Numbered from the stretch's first letter, positions 25,458 through 35,394 are shown. The stretch: DNA of 64,000 nucleotides from Clostridium_AW malenominatum (GCF_039521365.1 NZ_BAAACF010000001.1:496001-560000); one strand, 5' to 3'. Made by a program: numbers and translations. The notes: generated by a model not told the origin, from the letters alone.

Positions 25458-27812
25458 ATGAAAAAAATTGAACTACTAGCTCCGGCGGGTAGTATTGAAA
25501 GCTTATATGGGGCAGTTAATAGTGGAGCAGATGCGGTATACTTAGGAGGAAATAAATTTTCTGCAAGGGCATATGCTTCTAATTTTGATGAAGAAAATAT
25601 GATTAAGGCAGTAGATTATTGCCATATATATGGAGTGAAAATTTATGTTACGGTAAACACTTTACTGAAAGAAGAAGAACTAGGAGAAGCTTTAGATTAT
25701 ACTAAGTTTTTATATGAAATAGGAGTAGATGGATTAATTATACAAGATGTGGGTTTGGCAAAGCTTATAAAAAGTGAGATGGCTGATTTTGAATTACATG
25801 CTTCAACCCAAATGACTGTACATAATTTTGAAGGAGCTAAACTTCTTCAAGATATAGGTTTTAAAAGAGTTGTTTTATCTAGGGAGTTATCTTTAGAAGA
25901 AATAAAGTATATATCAAACAATTTAGATATTGAAACGGAAATTTTTATACATGGAGCCTTATGTATTTGTTACTCTGGCCAATGTCTTATGAGTAGTTTA
26001 ATTGGGGGAAGAAGTGGGAATAGAGGAAGATGTGCTCAACCCTGTAGATTGCCATACTATTTAATTGAAGAAGGTACTGAGAAAGAAAAAAAGGGATATT
26101 TACTAAGCCCTAAAGATATTTCAACCTTTAGTAGCATAGAGGATATAGTTTTAAGTGGAGCTACATCTTTAAAAATTGAGGGAAGAATGAAAAGACCAGA
26201 ATATGTAGCAGGAGTGGTAGATACCTATAGAAGAGCTATAGATAAGGTACTGAGCAAAGATGACAAAATAGATTACACTTTAGAAAATAAAAAATTAATG
26301 CAATTATTTAATAGAGAAGGCTTTTCAAAAGCTTATTTATATGGGAATGAAGGAAAGGATATGATGGCCTATAATTTCCCTAAAAATACAGGTTTACTTC
26401 TTGGAAAAGTGGAAAAGGATTTAAATGTAATTTTAAAAGAAGATATATCATTAAAAGATGGAGTGAGAAATGGAGAGGGTGGTTTCACAATTTCCAAGAT
26501 AATAAAAGGACATAAAGAGGTTGAAAAAGGACATATTGGGGAGAAGGTAAAGATACACCCAATTAATTATAAACCAGGGGATGTATTATTTAAAACTTCA
26601 GATGTGGAGCTATTAAAATCCTATGAAGGGTTTTATGAAACTTCTTATAGGAGAAAAGTAAAACTATCTTTAAGTGTAGATTTTAAAGTAAATTCTCCTA
26701 TAATTATTTCTACTGAAATAAATGGCGAGAAGTTTCATGCAGAGGGAGAGATTGTACAAAAGGCTTTAAAAAGGCCCTTGGATAAAAATAAAATCCTAGA
26801 GAATTTAATAAAAACTGGAGATACTCCCTTTCAATTTGAAGAAATTGTATTTAATAGCTATGAAGAGGGATTTTTGCCACTATCATCAATTAACGAGGTT
26901 AGAAGGAGTTTATTAGATAAGGTATTAAGCAAAATTGCGGATTCTTATAAGAGGCAAATTAAAAGAGATAAAAGTAATAATAGAAAATATACTAACAATG
27001 CAAAAGAAAAGGAAATGCCAGAAGTTTTAGTGTTTTTAACTAAAAAAGAACAGTTGAAAGGGGCATTAGAACTAAAAGTTAAGGATATCGCTATAAATCC
27101 TTTCATAAGAAGCAATGAAATAGATATGGAAAATTTAAAAAATGAAAATATAAATATATACTTAAAAATACCTAATATTATTAAAGGAGAGTTTGAGTTT
27201 GTATGTAGTTTTATAGAAAAAAACCTTCCATATATTAAAGGAATAATAACAGGGAATTTGGGTATAGTAGGAAAATTTAAAGAAAAAATTTCTATTATAG
27301 GAGATTATAAGATAAATGTATTTAATAGTGAAAGTTTAAATTTTTACAATGATTTTATTCAAGGAAGCTGCATAAGTGTGGAATTAAATAAAAAAGAAAT
27401 AGAAAAAAGCTTTAAGCAAAGCCATAATTCTCAAATTTTACTATATGGTAAAATTGAAGTTATGATAAGTGAATACTGTCCTATAGGAAGCACCTTCGGT
27501 GGGAAGAATAAGAACAGTGGATGTGATAATTATTGTAATAAAAAAGAGTTTAAATTGATGGATAGAATGGGAGAAAAGTTTTTAACTTGTACTGATAAAT
27601 TTTGCAGAAGTTATATATATAACCCAGTTGCGTTAAACTTAATTCCTAATATAAATGAAATTAGTAAAATGGGTATAAATAATTTTAGATTAGATTTTAT
27701 AGATGAAAATTATGAAGAAGTGGTAGAGGTAATAAAGTCTACCTTAAATAAAACCTGGAATAAAGAATTTAATAATTATACCAGGGGACATTACAAAAGA
27801 GGTGTAGAATAA
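25458..27812 (+). CDS. U32 family peptidase with DUF3656 (RlhA-type)
   Basis: 784 residues. The first 260 are a U32 TIM-barrel domain starting KKIELLAPAGSIESLYGAV. The cysteine cluster Cys169, Cys176, Cys192, Cys196 lies within HGALCICYSGQC and GRCAQPCR and probably holds an iron-sulfur cluster. The long C-terminal part fits the DUF3656 region of E. coli RlhA, which hydroxylates 23S rRNA C2501 using prephenate. True peptidase activity is doubtful. A TATAAT (25421-25426) just upstream may be its -10 box. The stop overlaps the mutS2 start (TAATG). Confidence 0.88.
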   Translation: MKKIELLAPAGSIESLYGAVNSGADAVYLGGNKFSARAYASNFDEENMIKAVDYCHIYGVKIYVTVNTLLKEEELGEALDYTKFLYEIGVDGLIIQDVGLAKLIKSEMADFELHASTQMTVHNFEGAKLLQDIGFKRVVLSRELSLEEIKYISNNLDIETEIFIHGALCICYSGQCLMSSLIGGRSGNRGRCAQPCRLPYYLIEEGTEKEKKGYLLSPKDISTFSSIEDIVLSGATSLKIEGRMKRPEYVAGVVDTYRRAIDKVLSKDDKIDYTLENKKLMQLFNREGFSKAYLYGNEGKDMMAYNFPKNTGLLLGKVEKDLNVILKEDISLKDGVRNGEGGFTISKIIKGHKEVEKGHIGEKVKIHPINYKPGDVLFKTSDVELLKSYEGFYETSYRRKVKLSLSVDFKVNSPIIISTEINGEKFHAEGEIVQKALKRPLDKNKILENLIKTGDTPFQFEEIVFNSYEEGFLPLSSINEVRRSLLDKVLSKIADSYKRQIKRDKSNNRKYTNNAKEKEMPEVLVFLTKKEQLKGALELKVKDIAINPFIRSNEIDMENLKNENINIYLKIPNIIKGEFEFVCSFIEKNLPYIKGIITGNLGIVGKFKEKISIIGDYKINVFNSESLNFYNDFIQGSCISVELNKKEIEKSFKQSHNSQILLYGKIEVMISEYCPIGSTFGGKNKNSGCDNYCNKKEFKLMDRMGEKFLTCTDKFCRSYIYNPVALNLIPNINEISKMGINNFRLDFIDENYEEVVEVIKSTLNKTWNKEFNNYTRGHYKRGVE

Positions 27813-30169
27813 TGAATGATAGAGCTTTAAGAGTACTGGAATTTAATAAAATAAAGGAAATTTTAAAAGGCTTTACTCATACAAAGGCAGCTAAGGATAT
27901 GATTGAGGATTTAAAACCGTATAGTAATTTGTATGAAGTAAGAGAGCATTTACAAGAAACTAAGGAAGCGTTAAGTCTACTCATGAAAAAAGGATCTCCT
28001 CCCTTTGAAGGAGTCTATGACGTAAGGGAGGAAATAGAAAAGGCTGGTAAGGGATTTACTTTATTTCCAGGGCAGTTGTTGAGAATTGCCAACATAATGA
28101 GAACTGGAAGAAAATTCAAAGACTATATTTCTCATAAAGAAGAGGAAGAAAGCTATAGAGTTATAGAAGATATATGTGAAGGTATTTACCCGTTAAAGGG
28201 GTTAGAGGACGCAATATATAATGCTATTATTGGAGAAGAAGAGGTTTCCGATAGGGCAAGTACTGCTCTTTATAATATAAGAAGGGCATTAAAGGATAAG
28301 AATTCATCTATTAGAGATAAGGTTAATTCTTTAATGAGAAGTTATTCCTCCTATCTTCAAGAAAGTCTTTATACTATGAGAGGAGATAGATATGTTTTGC
28401 CAGTGAAGGCTGAACATAAGGGAGCGGTGCCGGGACTAGTTCATGACCAAAGCTCTTCAGGAGCCACATTATTTATTGAGCCTATGAGCTTAGTAGATTT
28501 AAATAATGAGATAAAAGAGCTAATGCTGAAAGAAAAAGCTGAAGTGGAGAGGATATTAAAAGAATTATCCTCAAAGGTTGGGGACAATATAACTTATGTA
28601 AGAAATAATGCCAATATAGTTTGGGAACTAGACTTTATATTTGGTAAGGGAAAATTTGGGAGTAGTATGAATGGAATTTGCCCCCATGTAAATGAAGGGG
28701 GGTTTATAGATATTGTTCAGGGGAAGCATCCCTTAATAGATCCTAAAGTAGTTGTTCCAACTGATATTTATTTAGGAAAGGATTTTACATCCCTTGTTAT
28801 AACAGGTCCAAATACGGGAGGAAAAACTGTAACTTTAAAAACTGTAGGACTTCTTCATATTATGGCAATGAGTGGACTTTTAATTCCTGCTAGAGAAAAC
28901 TCTACAGTAAGTTATTTTAATGAAATATATGCAGACATCGGGGATGAACAAAGTATAGAGCAAAGTTTATCAACCTTCTCTTCTCATATGACAAATATAG
29001 TAAATATAATAGGGAAAGCAGATGAAAAATCATTAGTATTGTTCGATGAATTAGGAGCAGGAACAGATCCTACAGAAGGAGCGGCACTGGCTGTATCAAT
29101 TTTAGAGCATTTAAGAAAAAAGAAGGTTAAAATTGTAGGGACTACACACTATAGCGAGTTAAAAGGATATGCTTTAAAAACTGAAGGAGTAGAAAATGCA
29201 TCTGTGGAGTTTGATGTAGAAACTTTAAAACCAACTTATAGGCTGCTTATAGGAATACCTGGAAAGTCAAATGCTTTTGAAATATCTAAAAGATTAGGAC
29301 TTCCAGATTTCATAATTGAGGAAGCTAAAAGTAGCATAGCTAGTGAGAGTCTAAGATTTGAGGATTTAATACAAAGCCTTCAAGAGAAAACCATTAAGGC
29401 AGCAGAAGATTGGAGAAAGGCAGAAATATTAAAAGAGGAAGCTAACAGATTAAAGGAAGGCTATGAAGAGAAACTATATAATTTAAATAAAGTAAGGGAA
29501 AAAGCTCTTATTGATGCTCAAAGGGAAGGTAAAAGTCTTATAAAAGAAGCAAAAGAAGAGGCGGATAATATCTTAAGAAATATTAGAGAGTTAGAAAGAA
29601 TGGGTTATGCTTCTGATACAAGACAAAAGCTTGAGAATGAAAGAAAGAAATTAAAGGATAAGTTAGATAGATTAGAGGCGCAGGGAGAAAAATTAGAAAC
29701 GGAAAAAGGAAAAAAGATAAAGGACGTAAAGCTAGGAGAAGAGGTTTATTTACCTAAGTTAAATCAAAATGTAATATTACTTACAAAGCCTGATAATAAA
29801 GGAGAAGTTCAAGTGCAGGCTGGAATAATGAAAATAAATGTGAAGCTAGAGGATTTAAGGGTATCAGAGAAGACTAAAGTAGAAAAAAAGGCAGTAAAAA
29901 GAGAAGCTAAGTTAAATTTAAAATCTGTAGCTACTTCCATTGATTTAAGAGGTATGGATTCAGAGGAAGCTATCTATTCCACGGATAAATATTTAGATGA
30001 AGCCTATATGGCAGGATTAAGTGAAGTAACGGTTATTCATGGAAAAGGCACAGGGATACTTAGAAAGTCTATAAATGATATGCTAAAAAAACACTCTCAT
30101 GTAAAATCTTATAGATTAGGGGAATATGGAGAGGGCGGTACTGGAGTTACTGTGGTGGAGTTAAAATGA
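27812..30169 (+). CDS. mutS2: Endonuclease MutS2 / ribosome-rescue factor
   Basis: 785 residues. The MutS core carries Walker A GPNTGGKT (332-339) and Walker B LFDELGAGTDPTEG, then a long coiled coil (about 515-640), a KOW-like region, and a C-terminal Smr domain with IDLRGMDSEEA and HGKGTGILR. MutS2 lacks the mismatch-recognition domain. In B. subtilis it is reported to act on collided ribosomes. It is coupled by one base to the U32 gene and by 4 bases to the next, so three or four genes form one operon. Confidence 0.96.
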   Translation: MNDRALRVLEFNKIKEILKGFTHTKAAKDMIEDLKPYSNLYEVREHLQETKEALSLLMKKGSPPFEGVYDVREEIEKAGKGFTLFPGQLLRIANIMRTGRKFKDYISHKEEEESYRVIEDICEGIYPLKGLEDAIYNAIIGEEEVSDRASTALYNIRRALKDKNSSIRDKVNSLMRSYSSYLQESLYTMRGDRYVLPVKAEHKGAVPGLVHDQSSSGATLFIEPMSLVDLNNEIKELMLKEKAEVERILKELSSKVGDNITYVRNNANIVWELDFIFGKGKFGSSMNGICPHVNEGGFIDIVQGKHPLIDPKVVVPTDIYLGKDFTSLVITGPNTGGKTVTLKTVGLLHIMAMSGLLIPARENSTVSYFNEIYADIGDEQSIEQSLSTFSSHMTNIVNIIGKADEKSLVLFDELGAGTDPTEGAALAVSILEHLRKKKVKIVGTTHYSELKGYALKTEGVENASVEFDVETLKPTYRLLIGIPGKSNAFEISKRLGLPDFIIEEAKSSIASESLRFEDLIQSLQEKTIKAAEDWRKAEILKEEANRLKEGYEEKLYNLNKVREKALIDAQREGKSLIKEAKEEADNILRNIRELERMGYASDTRQKLENERKKLKDKLDRLEAQGEKLETEKGKKIKDVKLGEEVYLPKLNQNVILLTKPDNKGEVQVQAGIMKINVKLEDLRVSEKTKVEKKAVKREAKLNLKSVATSIDLRGMDSEEAIYSTDKYLDEAYMAGLSEVTVIHGKGTGILRKSINDMLKKHSHVKSYRLGEYGEGGTGVTVVELK

Positions 30170-30621
30170 TATTAATAAGTGCTTGTCTTTGTGGAGTTAA
30201 TTGTAAATATAGTGGAGGCAATAATGAGCATAGAGAAATATTGGATTTGTTTAAAAATGAAGAAGTAGTTCTTGTATGTCCTGAACAATTAGGGGGAATG
30301 GAAACTCCGAGGTTGCCTCATGAAATAGTTGGAGGCACAGGGAAAGATGTAATAGAACATAGGGCGAAGGTACTTAGTAAAGAGGGCGATGATTCTACAG
30401 AAAAGTTTTTAAAAGGAGCATATGAAACTCTAAATATTGCTAAACTTTATAATGCTAAGGTAGCAATATTAAAGGCAAAAAGCCCTTCCTGTGGTGCGGG
30501 TAAAATATATGACGGTACATTTTCTAGTAATTCTATAAATGGAAATGGTGTGACAGCTGAGCTTTTAATCAAAAATGGTATAAAAGTTTATACAGAAGAA
30601 AACTTTAAGTTGATGAGGTGA
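30166..30621 (+). CDS. DUF523 protein, TudS-like (thiouracil desulfidase family)
   Basis: 151 residues. DUF523 signatures are complete: ISACLCGVNCKYSGG at the N-terminus (Cys7, Cys9, Cys13), VCPEQLGGM (Cys38) and AKSPSCGAGKIYDG (Cys109). Characterised relatives (TudS) carry a 4Fe-4S cluster held by three cysteines and remove sulfur from 2-thiouracil. The cellular substrate here is unknown, though thiolated-base salvage or detoxification is plausible. It overlaps mutS2 by 4 bases (ATGA). Confidence 0.85.
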   Translation: MILISACLCGVNCKYSGGNNEHREILDLFKNEEVVLVCPEQLGGMETPRLPHEIVGGTGKDVIEHRAKVLSKEGDDSTEKFLKGAYETLNIAKLYNAKVAILKAKSPSCGAGKIYDGTFSSNSINGNGVTAELLIKNGIKVYTEENFKLMR

Positions 30622-30632
30622 AATATTAGTTT

Positions 30633-31460
30633 ATGTATAAGGATATAGATAGAGCAACAGAGGAGATAATAAAACCTTTTTATCAAAAAGGAGAAGTAGC
30701 TAAAGCTGTGTGGGTACAGTATAAAGGTAAGATATATAAGGAAATTAATTTTAGAAAAAAAGGTTTTGGAAAAAATCATTATATTTTAAGGGGAATTTTA
30801 TTTCTCACAGAAGAAAATGAAGTGGTAAAAGATAATATTCTTCTAGAAGAATTAGAAAAGCTAGTATATTACTATAAAATTATATTTAATAGTCAAAATA
30901 AAAATTCTATTATTTCTACTTATGAAGATAAAAGTAGTATTAATAGATATGAAGATGATAATAATAGAGCAGTAAGAGCCTTAGATTTCTTAAAGGAAGA
31001 TGGATTTGAAGAAACTTTTAAAATAAAGGAAACCATGACTAGGGTTGTAGAGATGAGAAAAGAAAAAAACAGAAAGATAGAGGAAATAAAGAAATTAGAA
31101 GAGTTAATTAAAGCTAATGGAGATATTTTTAGTGATGATATATTGTCTAAAGCCTATGTGCAGTATGAGGAGGTTATAAAAGCTAACTTTCAAAGTATAA
31201 AGTTAATAAACTCACAGAGAGCCCATTATGAAGAGTTAATTAAGCTAGTGAAAAAGAAAAAAAGAAGTCTTACTGTTAGATTTAATAAAGATATATATGT
31301 GGGTATGTTAAAACTAGAATATATAAGTTCATATTTTAAAAGACTTTTAACCACTTGTGAATCAATAGTAGGAATGGACCAAAATTCTTACATGAAATAT
31401 TTAAGAAATAGTCATAGAGAAATAATAAAGGAAAATTTAAAAGGATTAAGAGCAACATAA
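30633..31460 (+). CDS. Hypothetical protein, charged and coiled-coil rich
   Basis: 275 residues, not recognised. Soluble, rich in Lys, Glu, Ile and Asn, no signal or membrane segment. Residues about 135-210 look like a coiled coil (EMRKEKNRKIEEIKKLEELIK). The first in-frame ATG after a stop is 30633; the nearest Shine-Dalgarno (GAGGTG, 30615-30620) lies 12 bases upstream, farther than usual, so translation may be weak or coupled to the preceding gene 11 bases away. Probably the last gene of the mutS2 operon. Confidence 0.75.
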   Translation: MYKDIDRATEEIIKPFYQKGEVAKAVWVQYKGKIYKEINFRKKGFGKNHYILRGILFLTEENEVVKDNILLEELEKLVYYYKIIFNSQNKNSIISTYEDKSSINRYEDDNNRAVRALDFLKEDGFEETFKIKETMTRVVEMRKEKNRKIEEIKKLEELIKANGDIFSDDILSKAYVQYEEVIKANFQSIKLINSQRAHYEELIKLVKKKKRSLTVRFNKDIYVGMLKLEYISSYFKRLLTTCESIVGMDQNSYMKYLRNSHREIIKENLKGLRAT

Positions 31461-31489
31461 AAAATAGTACCCTAAGGGTACTATTTTTT
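31459..31489. terminator. Bidirectional terminator between convergent genes
   Basis: Perfect 14-bp stem, AAAAAATAGTACCC against GGGTACTATTTTTT, with a TAA loop. Ends in T-runs on both strands. Includes the stop codon of the minus-strand speA. Confidence 0.92.
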
Positions 31490-32947
31490 ATCTACAACTT
31501 TTATAAAGTTTACTTCAGGGTCTTCTGTTCCTTGTACATATAGGCCTGTAGCCTTAAGTCTTTGAACGTAATTGATTATTTCCTCAGTGATTATTTCCCC
31601 AGGGCATAATATAGGAATTCCTGGAGGATAAGCTAGTAAAAATTCTCCGCTAATTCTTCCAATGCTATCTTTTAAAGCTATACAAATTTTTTCGCTATTA
31701 AAAGCTTCTCTAGGAATTTGATATTGCTCGGGTATAGCCGGAATATCTATGAAGTCAGGCTTTGTATGTCCTTTACCATAGAAGTCTTCGCTAATTTCAT
31801 TTAAAGCAGAAAGTAATTTATCAATACTTTCTTTAGTATCACCAAAAGATCCTACAGCCAAAACATTGTATAGATCTGAAAGTTCCATTTGTATGTGATA
31901 TTTATTTGTTAGAATCATATCTAAATCATAACCAGTTATTCCAAGATCTCTGCAGGTTATAGTTAGCTTTGTTGGATCAATAGCATAGGCTCCTGGTCTA
32001 TTTAATATTTCCTCTCCAAAACAATAAAAACCAGGTATTTTGTTTATTTCACCCCGTGCGTAACTTGCAAGTTCAATAGTGCTTTGTATTAGCTCCTTAC
32101 CTCGTAAGGCTATTTGCTTTCTAGCACAATCTAAGGAAGCCATTAATATATAAGAAGGAGATGTGGTATGCAATAGGTTTAATATTTGTTGAACGCGATT
32201 AACATCAATTCTTTCTGAGCATACGTGTAATAATGAACATTGGGTTAAAGCACCAATTATTTTATGGGTACTCTGAGCACACATATCTGCACCCGCTTCA
32301 ATGGCAGATATAGGCAAGTTGTTATTAAAACCAAGGTGTGGTCCGTGAGCCTCATCTACTATTAATGGAATATCATAGCTATGAACTATTTGAGCTATTT
32401 TTTTAATGTCTGTAGCAACCCCATAATAGGTTGGATTTATAATTAAAACAGCTTTAGCATCGGGATTTTCACTTAAAGTTCTCTCAACGGTTTCTGGAGC
32501 TACTCCGTGAGCGATTCCAATTTCTTTATCTAATTCTGGTTGCATATATACAGGAACTGCTCCACTAAGTATAATTCCAGCAGTAACAGATTTATGGACA
32601 TTTCTAGGAATAAGTATTTTATCCCCTGATTTTACTACTGACATTATCATTGCTTGAATGGCACCGGAAGTTCCATGTATTGAGAAAAACGCCGCTTTGG
32701 ATCCGTAAGCATCCGCAGCAAGTTGTTGAGCCTTTTTTATTGCTCCAGTGGGATGATGTAAGCTGTCCACTAATTTAAAAACAGTAACGTCAATTTTAAA
32801 GGGATTTTCGCCTATAAAACTTTTAAATTCCTCATCCATTCCAACGCCTTTTTTATGACCAGGCACGTGAAATGGTATTGTTTCTCTGTTTACATACTCT
32901 CTTAAAACATCAAATAATGGAGTTTCATTTTGATTTAATTTATACAC
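31481..32947 (-). CDS. speA: Arginine decarboxylase (Orn/Lys/Arg decarboxylase, fold type I PLP)
   Basis: About 488 residues. It begins ETPLFDVLREY then FHVPGHKKGVGMD as in B. subtilis SpeA. The PLP-binding region is DEAHGPHLGF followed by the Schiff-base lysine in STHKIIGALTQ. The C-terminal domain has GRISGEFLLAYPPGIP. It makes agmatine (or another polyamine precursor). Substrate between Arg, Lys and Orn cannot be proven, but the SpeA-like length favours arginine. The GTG at 32947 is preferred (GGTG 9 bases upstream); a GTG at 32959 sits inside the Shine-Dalgarno. Confidence 0.88.
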   Translation of the reverse strand: MYKLNQNETPLFDVLREYVNRETIPFHVPGHKKGVGMDEEFKSFIGENPFKIDVTVFKLVDSLHHPTGAIKKAQQLAADAYGSKAAFFSIHGTSGAIQAMIMSVVKSGDKILIPRNVHKSVTAGIILSGAVPVYMQPELDKEIGIAHGVAPETVERTLSENPDAKAVLIINPTYYGVATDIKKIAQIVHSYDIPLIVDEAHGPHLGFNNNLPISAIEAGADMCAQSTHKIIGALTQCSLLHVCSERIDVNRVQQILNLLHTTSPSYILMASLDCARKQIALRGKELIQSTIELASYARGEINKIPGFYCFGEEILNRPGAYAIDPTKLTITCRDLGITGYDLDMILTNKYHIQMELSDLYNVLAVGSFGDTKESIDKLLSALNEISEDFYGKGHTKPDFIDIPAIPEQYQIPREAFNSEKICIALKDSIGRISGEFLLAYPPGIPILCPGEIITEEIINYVQRLKATGLYVQGTEDPEVNFIKVVDKK

Positions 32948-32977
32948 CTTGATAAACACCTTCCTTCAATAAATACA

Positions 32978-33012
32978 CCCGTGAAACTTTGAGGAATCAA
33001 TGGTTTCCGTGG
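32978..33012 (-). promoter_or_regulatory. Hairpin in the speA leader
   Basis: On the minus strand, CCACGGAAAC pairs with GTTTCACGGG: 9 bp with two bulged A residues and a 15-base loop. It ends about 30 bases before the start codon. No riboswitch class was recognised. The rest of the 32948-33230 interval is A/T-rich and without a gene. Confidence 0.4.
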
Positions 33013-33230
33013 ATTTACATAAAACAATATAATTATAAGATAAATGATAATCAAATGCAATATAAATAAAAATATTATTTTTTCATTTTTATTGTATGCA
33101 AAACTGAAATCTTTATAAGGGTATTTATAAAAAAAGAGAAAAGTTTCTAGACTTAAAAAAATTAAATGTTACAATTAATAATAGTATATTGTGTATAAAA
33201 CAAAATGGCATAAGAAAGGATGAGTGAGAT

Positions 33231-34307
33231 TTGGATATTAAATCTAGATTTTCAGAAAGACTTAGTAACATATTATTTTTAGAGATTAATAAAGAAAAAT
33301 TAAGTAAAATATTTAAGATTGATGCAGATGATGAAGTTTACATGCCAATAAAATCAGAAGATATAATTAATAAGATAAAATCAGGTGAGGATATGGATAA
33401 CATATCAGTAAACCATTTTATAGAAGCTATGTTCTTTGTTTTAGGAGCAGATGAGAATTTTAAATATAATAAATATTACATAGATTTTATTAAAAATATA
33501 CCTCAGAGCATTAGTTTTATAAAGGGAAAAATATTTAAGGCAATAGATGAAAAGTTATATGAAGATGGCTATATAATGTTAAAAGGGCTTACTCTTATAG
33601 AAGAAAATAAGGAAAACTACGAAAGACTTTTGCTTCTTTGTGATAATTTAAGAGGTTTAGATAAAATATATAAAGATGAGGAAATGTTTCTTATAAACAA
33701 AACAAAAACTCTTTTTAAAGATTATTCATTACCTTATTTTTATGAAGCTTTAATTAAATGGGAAGAAGGCAGTTTTGAGGATGCTTTAATTTCTATCAAT
33801 AATTATACTGCTGTAGGGGGAGAAGAAACAAAACAGGTCACAGATATAAAGGTTTCTTTAAAAGGAATAGTTAATTATGAAAAAGGGAAAGAGTTAATTT
33901 ACGATGATCCTAAAACTGCTCTATCATACTTACTACCTCTAATAGAAATTTATAATGAGGATGGGGTAATGTTCTATTATATTGCTATAGCTTATAGAGT
34001 GTTAGAAAACTATGAAAAAGCTATATTTTATTTAAATGAGGCTTTAGCTATTGATAATAACATGCCTCAGGTGCTAAATGAATTAGGAATTTGCTACGCA
34101 TCTTTAGGTGACTTTAAAAAATCTATAGAATATTTAAGAAAGGTTTTTGAAGTTACAAAATCCGTAGAAGTATGTACAAATTTAGTGGTAGGTTACTTAA
34201 ATATGGGAGATATAGAAGGAGCTAAAAAACATTTGAAAATCGCAGAGAAGATAGATCCAAAAGATGAGCTTGTATTACAACTTAAGGATATACTAAAGCA
34301 GGTATAA
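33231..34307 (+). CDS. Tetratricopeptide-repeat protein
   Basis: 358 residues, cytosolic. The C-terminal third (about 235-355) has TPR units such as YYIAIAYRVLENYEKAIFYL and ELGICYASLGDFKKSIEYL. The N-terminal two thirds are helical without a recognised domain. Likely a protein-interaction scaffold of unknown partner. The start is a TTG at 33231; purines (AAAGGATGAG) lie upstream with rather wide spacing. A possible promoter with a long 19-base spacer (TTACAA 33169, TATAAA 33194) precedes it. Confidence 0.8.
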   Translation: MDIKSRFSERLSNILFLEINKEKLSKIFKIDADDEVYMPIKSEDIINKIKSGEDMDNISVNHFIEAMFFVLGADENFKYNKYYIDFIKNIPQSISFIKGKIFKAIDEKLYEDGYIMLKGLTLIEENKENYERLLLLCDNLRGLDKIYKDEEMFLINKTKTLFKDYSLPYFYEALIKWEEGSFEDALISINNYTAVGGEETKQVTDIKVSLKGIVNYEKGKELIYDDPKTALSYLLPLIEIYNEDGVMFYYIAIAYRVLENYEKAIFYLNEALAIDNNMPQVLNELGICYASLGDFKKSIEYLRKVFEVTKSVEVCTNLVVGYLNMGDIEGAKKHLKIAEKIDPKDELVLQLKDILKQV

Positions 34308-34376
34308 ATTTCTCTAATTTGTAAAGTATATAGTAATGATTATACAATAAGGAATGGGAGAAAGGAGATAGCTTTA

Positions 34377-35252
34377 ATGAGGGTAAAAAAAGCTATAATA
34401 CCTGCAGCGGGGTTAGGAACAAGGTTTTTACCTGCAACTAAGGCGCAACCAAAAGAAATGCTGCCAATAGTTGATAAACCAACTATTCAATATATAATTG
34501 AGGAAGCAGTAGCTTCAGGTATAGAAGAAATACTTATAATAACTGGAAGAAATAAAAGAGCTATAGAAGATCATTTTGATAAATCTGTAGAATTAGAACA
34601 ACAACTAGAAAGCAAGGGAAATGAAGAATTATTAACTATGGTAAGGGACATATCGAATATGGCAGACATATACTACATAAGACAAAAGGAGCCTAAGGGG
34701 CTTGGTCATGCAATAAGCTGTGCTAAAACCTTTGTAGGAGATGAGCCTTTCGCAGTAATGCTTGGTGACGATGTAGTAGATAGTAAAGTTCCTTGCTTAA
34801 AGCAGCTAATAGATTGCTATAATGAATATAAAACCACTATATTAGGTGTTCAAGAAGTACCTTGGGAAGATGTACATAAATATGGAATCGTGAAGGGCAT
34901 GCATATAGAGGACAGAGTGCATAAGGTTAAAGATTTAATTGAAAAACCTAAAAAAGAAGAAGTAACTTCTAACATTGCTATACTAGGAAGATATATTATA
35001 ACCCCTCGAATATTTCAAATTCTAGAAAATACAATTCCGGGAAAAGGTGGAGAAATACAATTAACAGATGCTTTAAAAACTCTAGCTACAGGGGAAGCTA
35101 TTTATGCTTATAATTTTGAAGGTAGAAGATATGACGTAGGAGATAAGCTAGGCTTTTTAGAAGCTACAGTAGAATTTGCTCTTAAAAGAGAAGAGTTAAA
35201 GGAAGGATTTATGAACTATTTGTTAAATATAACGAGTAATAAAAACATATAA
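34377..35252 (+). CDS. galU: UTP-glucose-1-phosphate uridylyltransferase
   Basis: Makes UDP-glucose, a precursor for surface glycans and glycolipids. 291 residues. Nucleotidyltransferase signature AIIPAAGLGTRFLPATKAQPKEMLPI at the N-terminus (the Gly-rich loop and Lys), then LGDDVVDS and later EKPKKEEVTSNIAILGRYI, all typical of GalU/GtaB. First gene of the glycan locus but with its own terminator. AAAGGAG lies 9 bases before the ATG. Confidence 0.96.
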   Translation: MRVKKAIIPAAGLGTRFLPATKAQPKEMLPIVDKPTIQYIIEEAVASGIEEILIITGRNKRAIEDHFDKSVELEQQLESKGNEELLTMVRDISNMADIYYIRQKEPKGLGHAISCAKTFVGDEPFAVMLGDDVVDSKVPCLKQLIDCYNEYKTTILGVQEVPWEDVHKYGIVKGMHIEDRVHKVKDLIEKPKKEEVTSNIAILGRYIITPRIFQILENTIPGKGGEIQLTDALKTLATGEAIYAYNFEGRRYDVGDKLGFLEATVEFALKREELKEGFMNYLLNITSNKNI

Positions 35253-35258
35253 AAGGTT

Positions 35259-35300
35259 AGAAAAGGCTTGTAGACAACTTTTACAAGCCTTTTCTATATA
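35259..35300 (+). terminator. Terminator after galU
   Basis: Perfect 14-bp stem AGAAAAGGCTTGTA/TACAAGCCTTTTCT (35259-35272/35282-35295) with a 9-base loop. The 3' arm itself ends in a TTTTCT run. Confidence 0.85.
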
Positions 35301-35321
35301 AATACAATTATAGATTGTATA

Positions 35322-35350
35322 TTACAAAAACATACATCTTGTGGTATATT
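35322..35350 (+). promoter_or_regulatory. Probable SigmaA promoter of the glycan locus
   Basis: TTACAA (35322-35327), 17-base spacer, TATATT (35345-35350), upstream of the dehydratase gene. Confidence 0.5.
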
Positions 35351-35394
35351 TAGAGTAGACAGCATAAAACTAATGAATCTAGGGTGTGATAAAT

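Noticed and set aside
32978..33020. Guanidine-II (mini-ykkC) riboswitch in the speA leader, because ACGG occurs twice
   Set aside because: The ACGG motifs are not closed by stems as tetraloops, and they pair with other bases of one hairpin instead.
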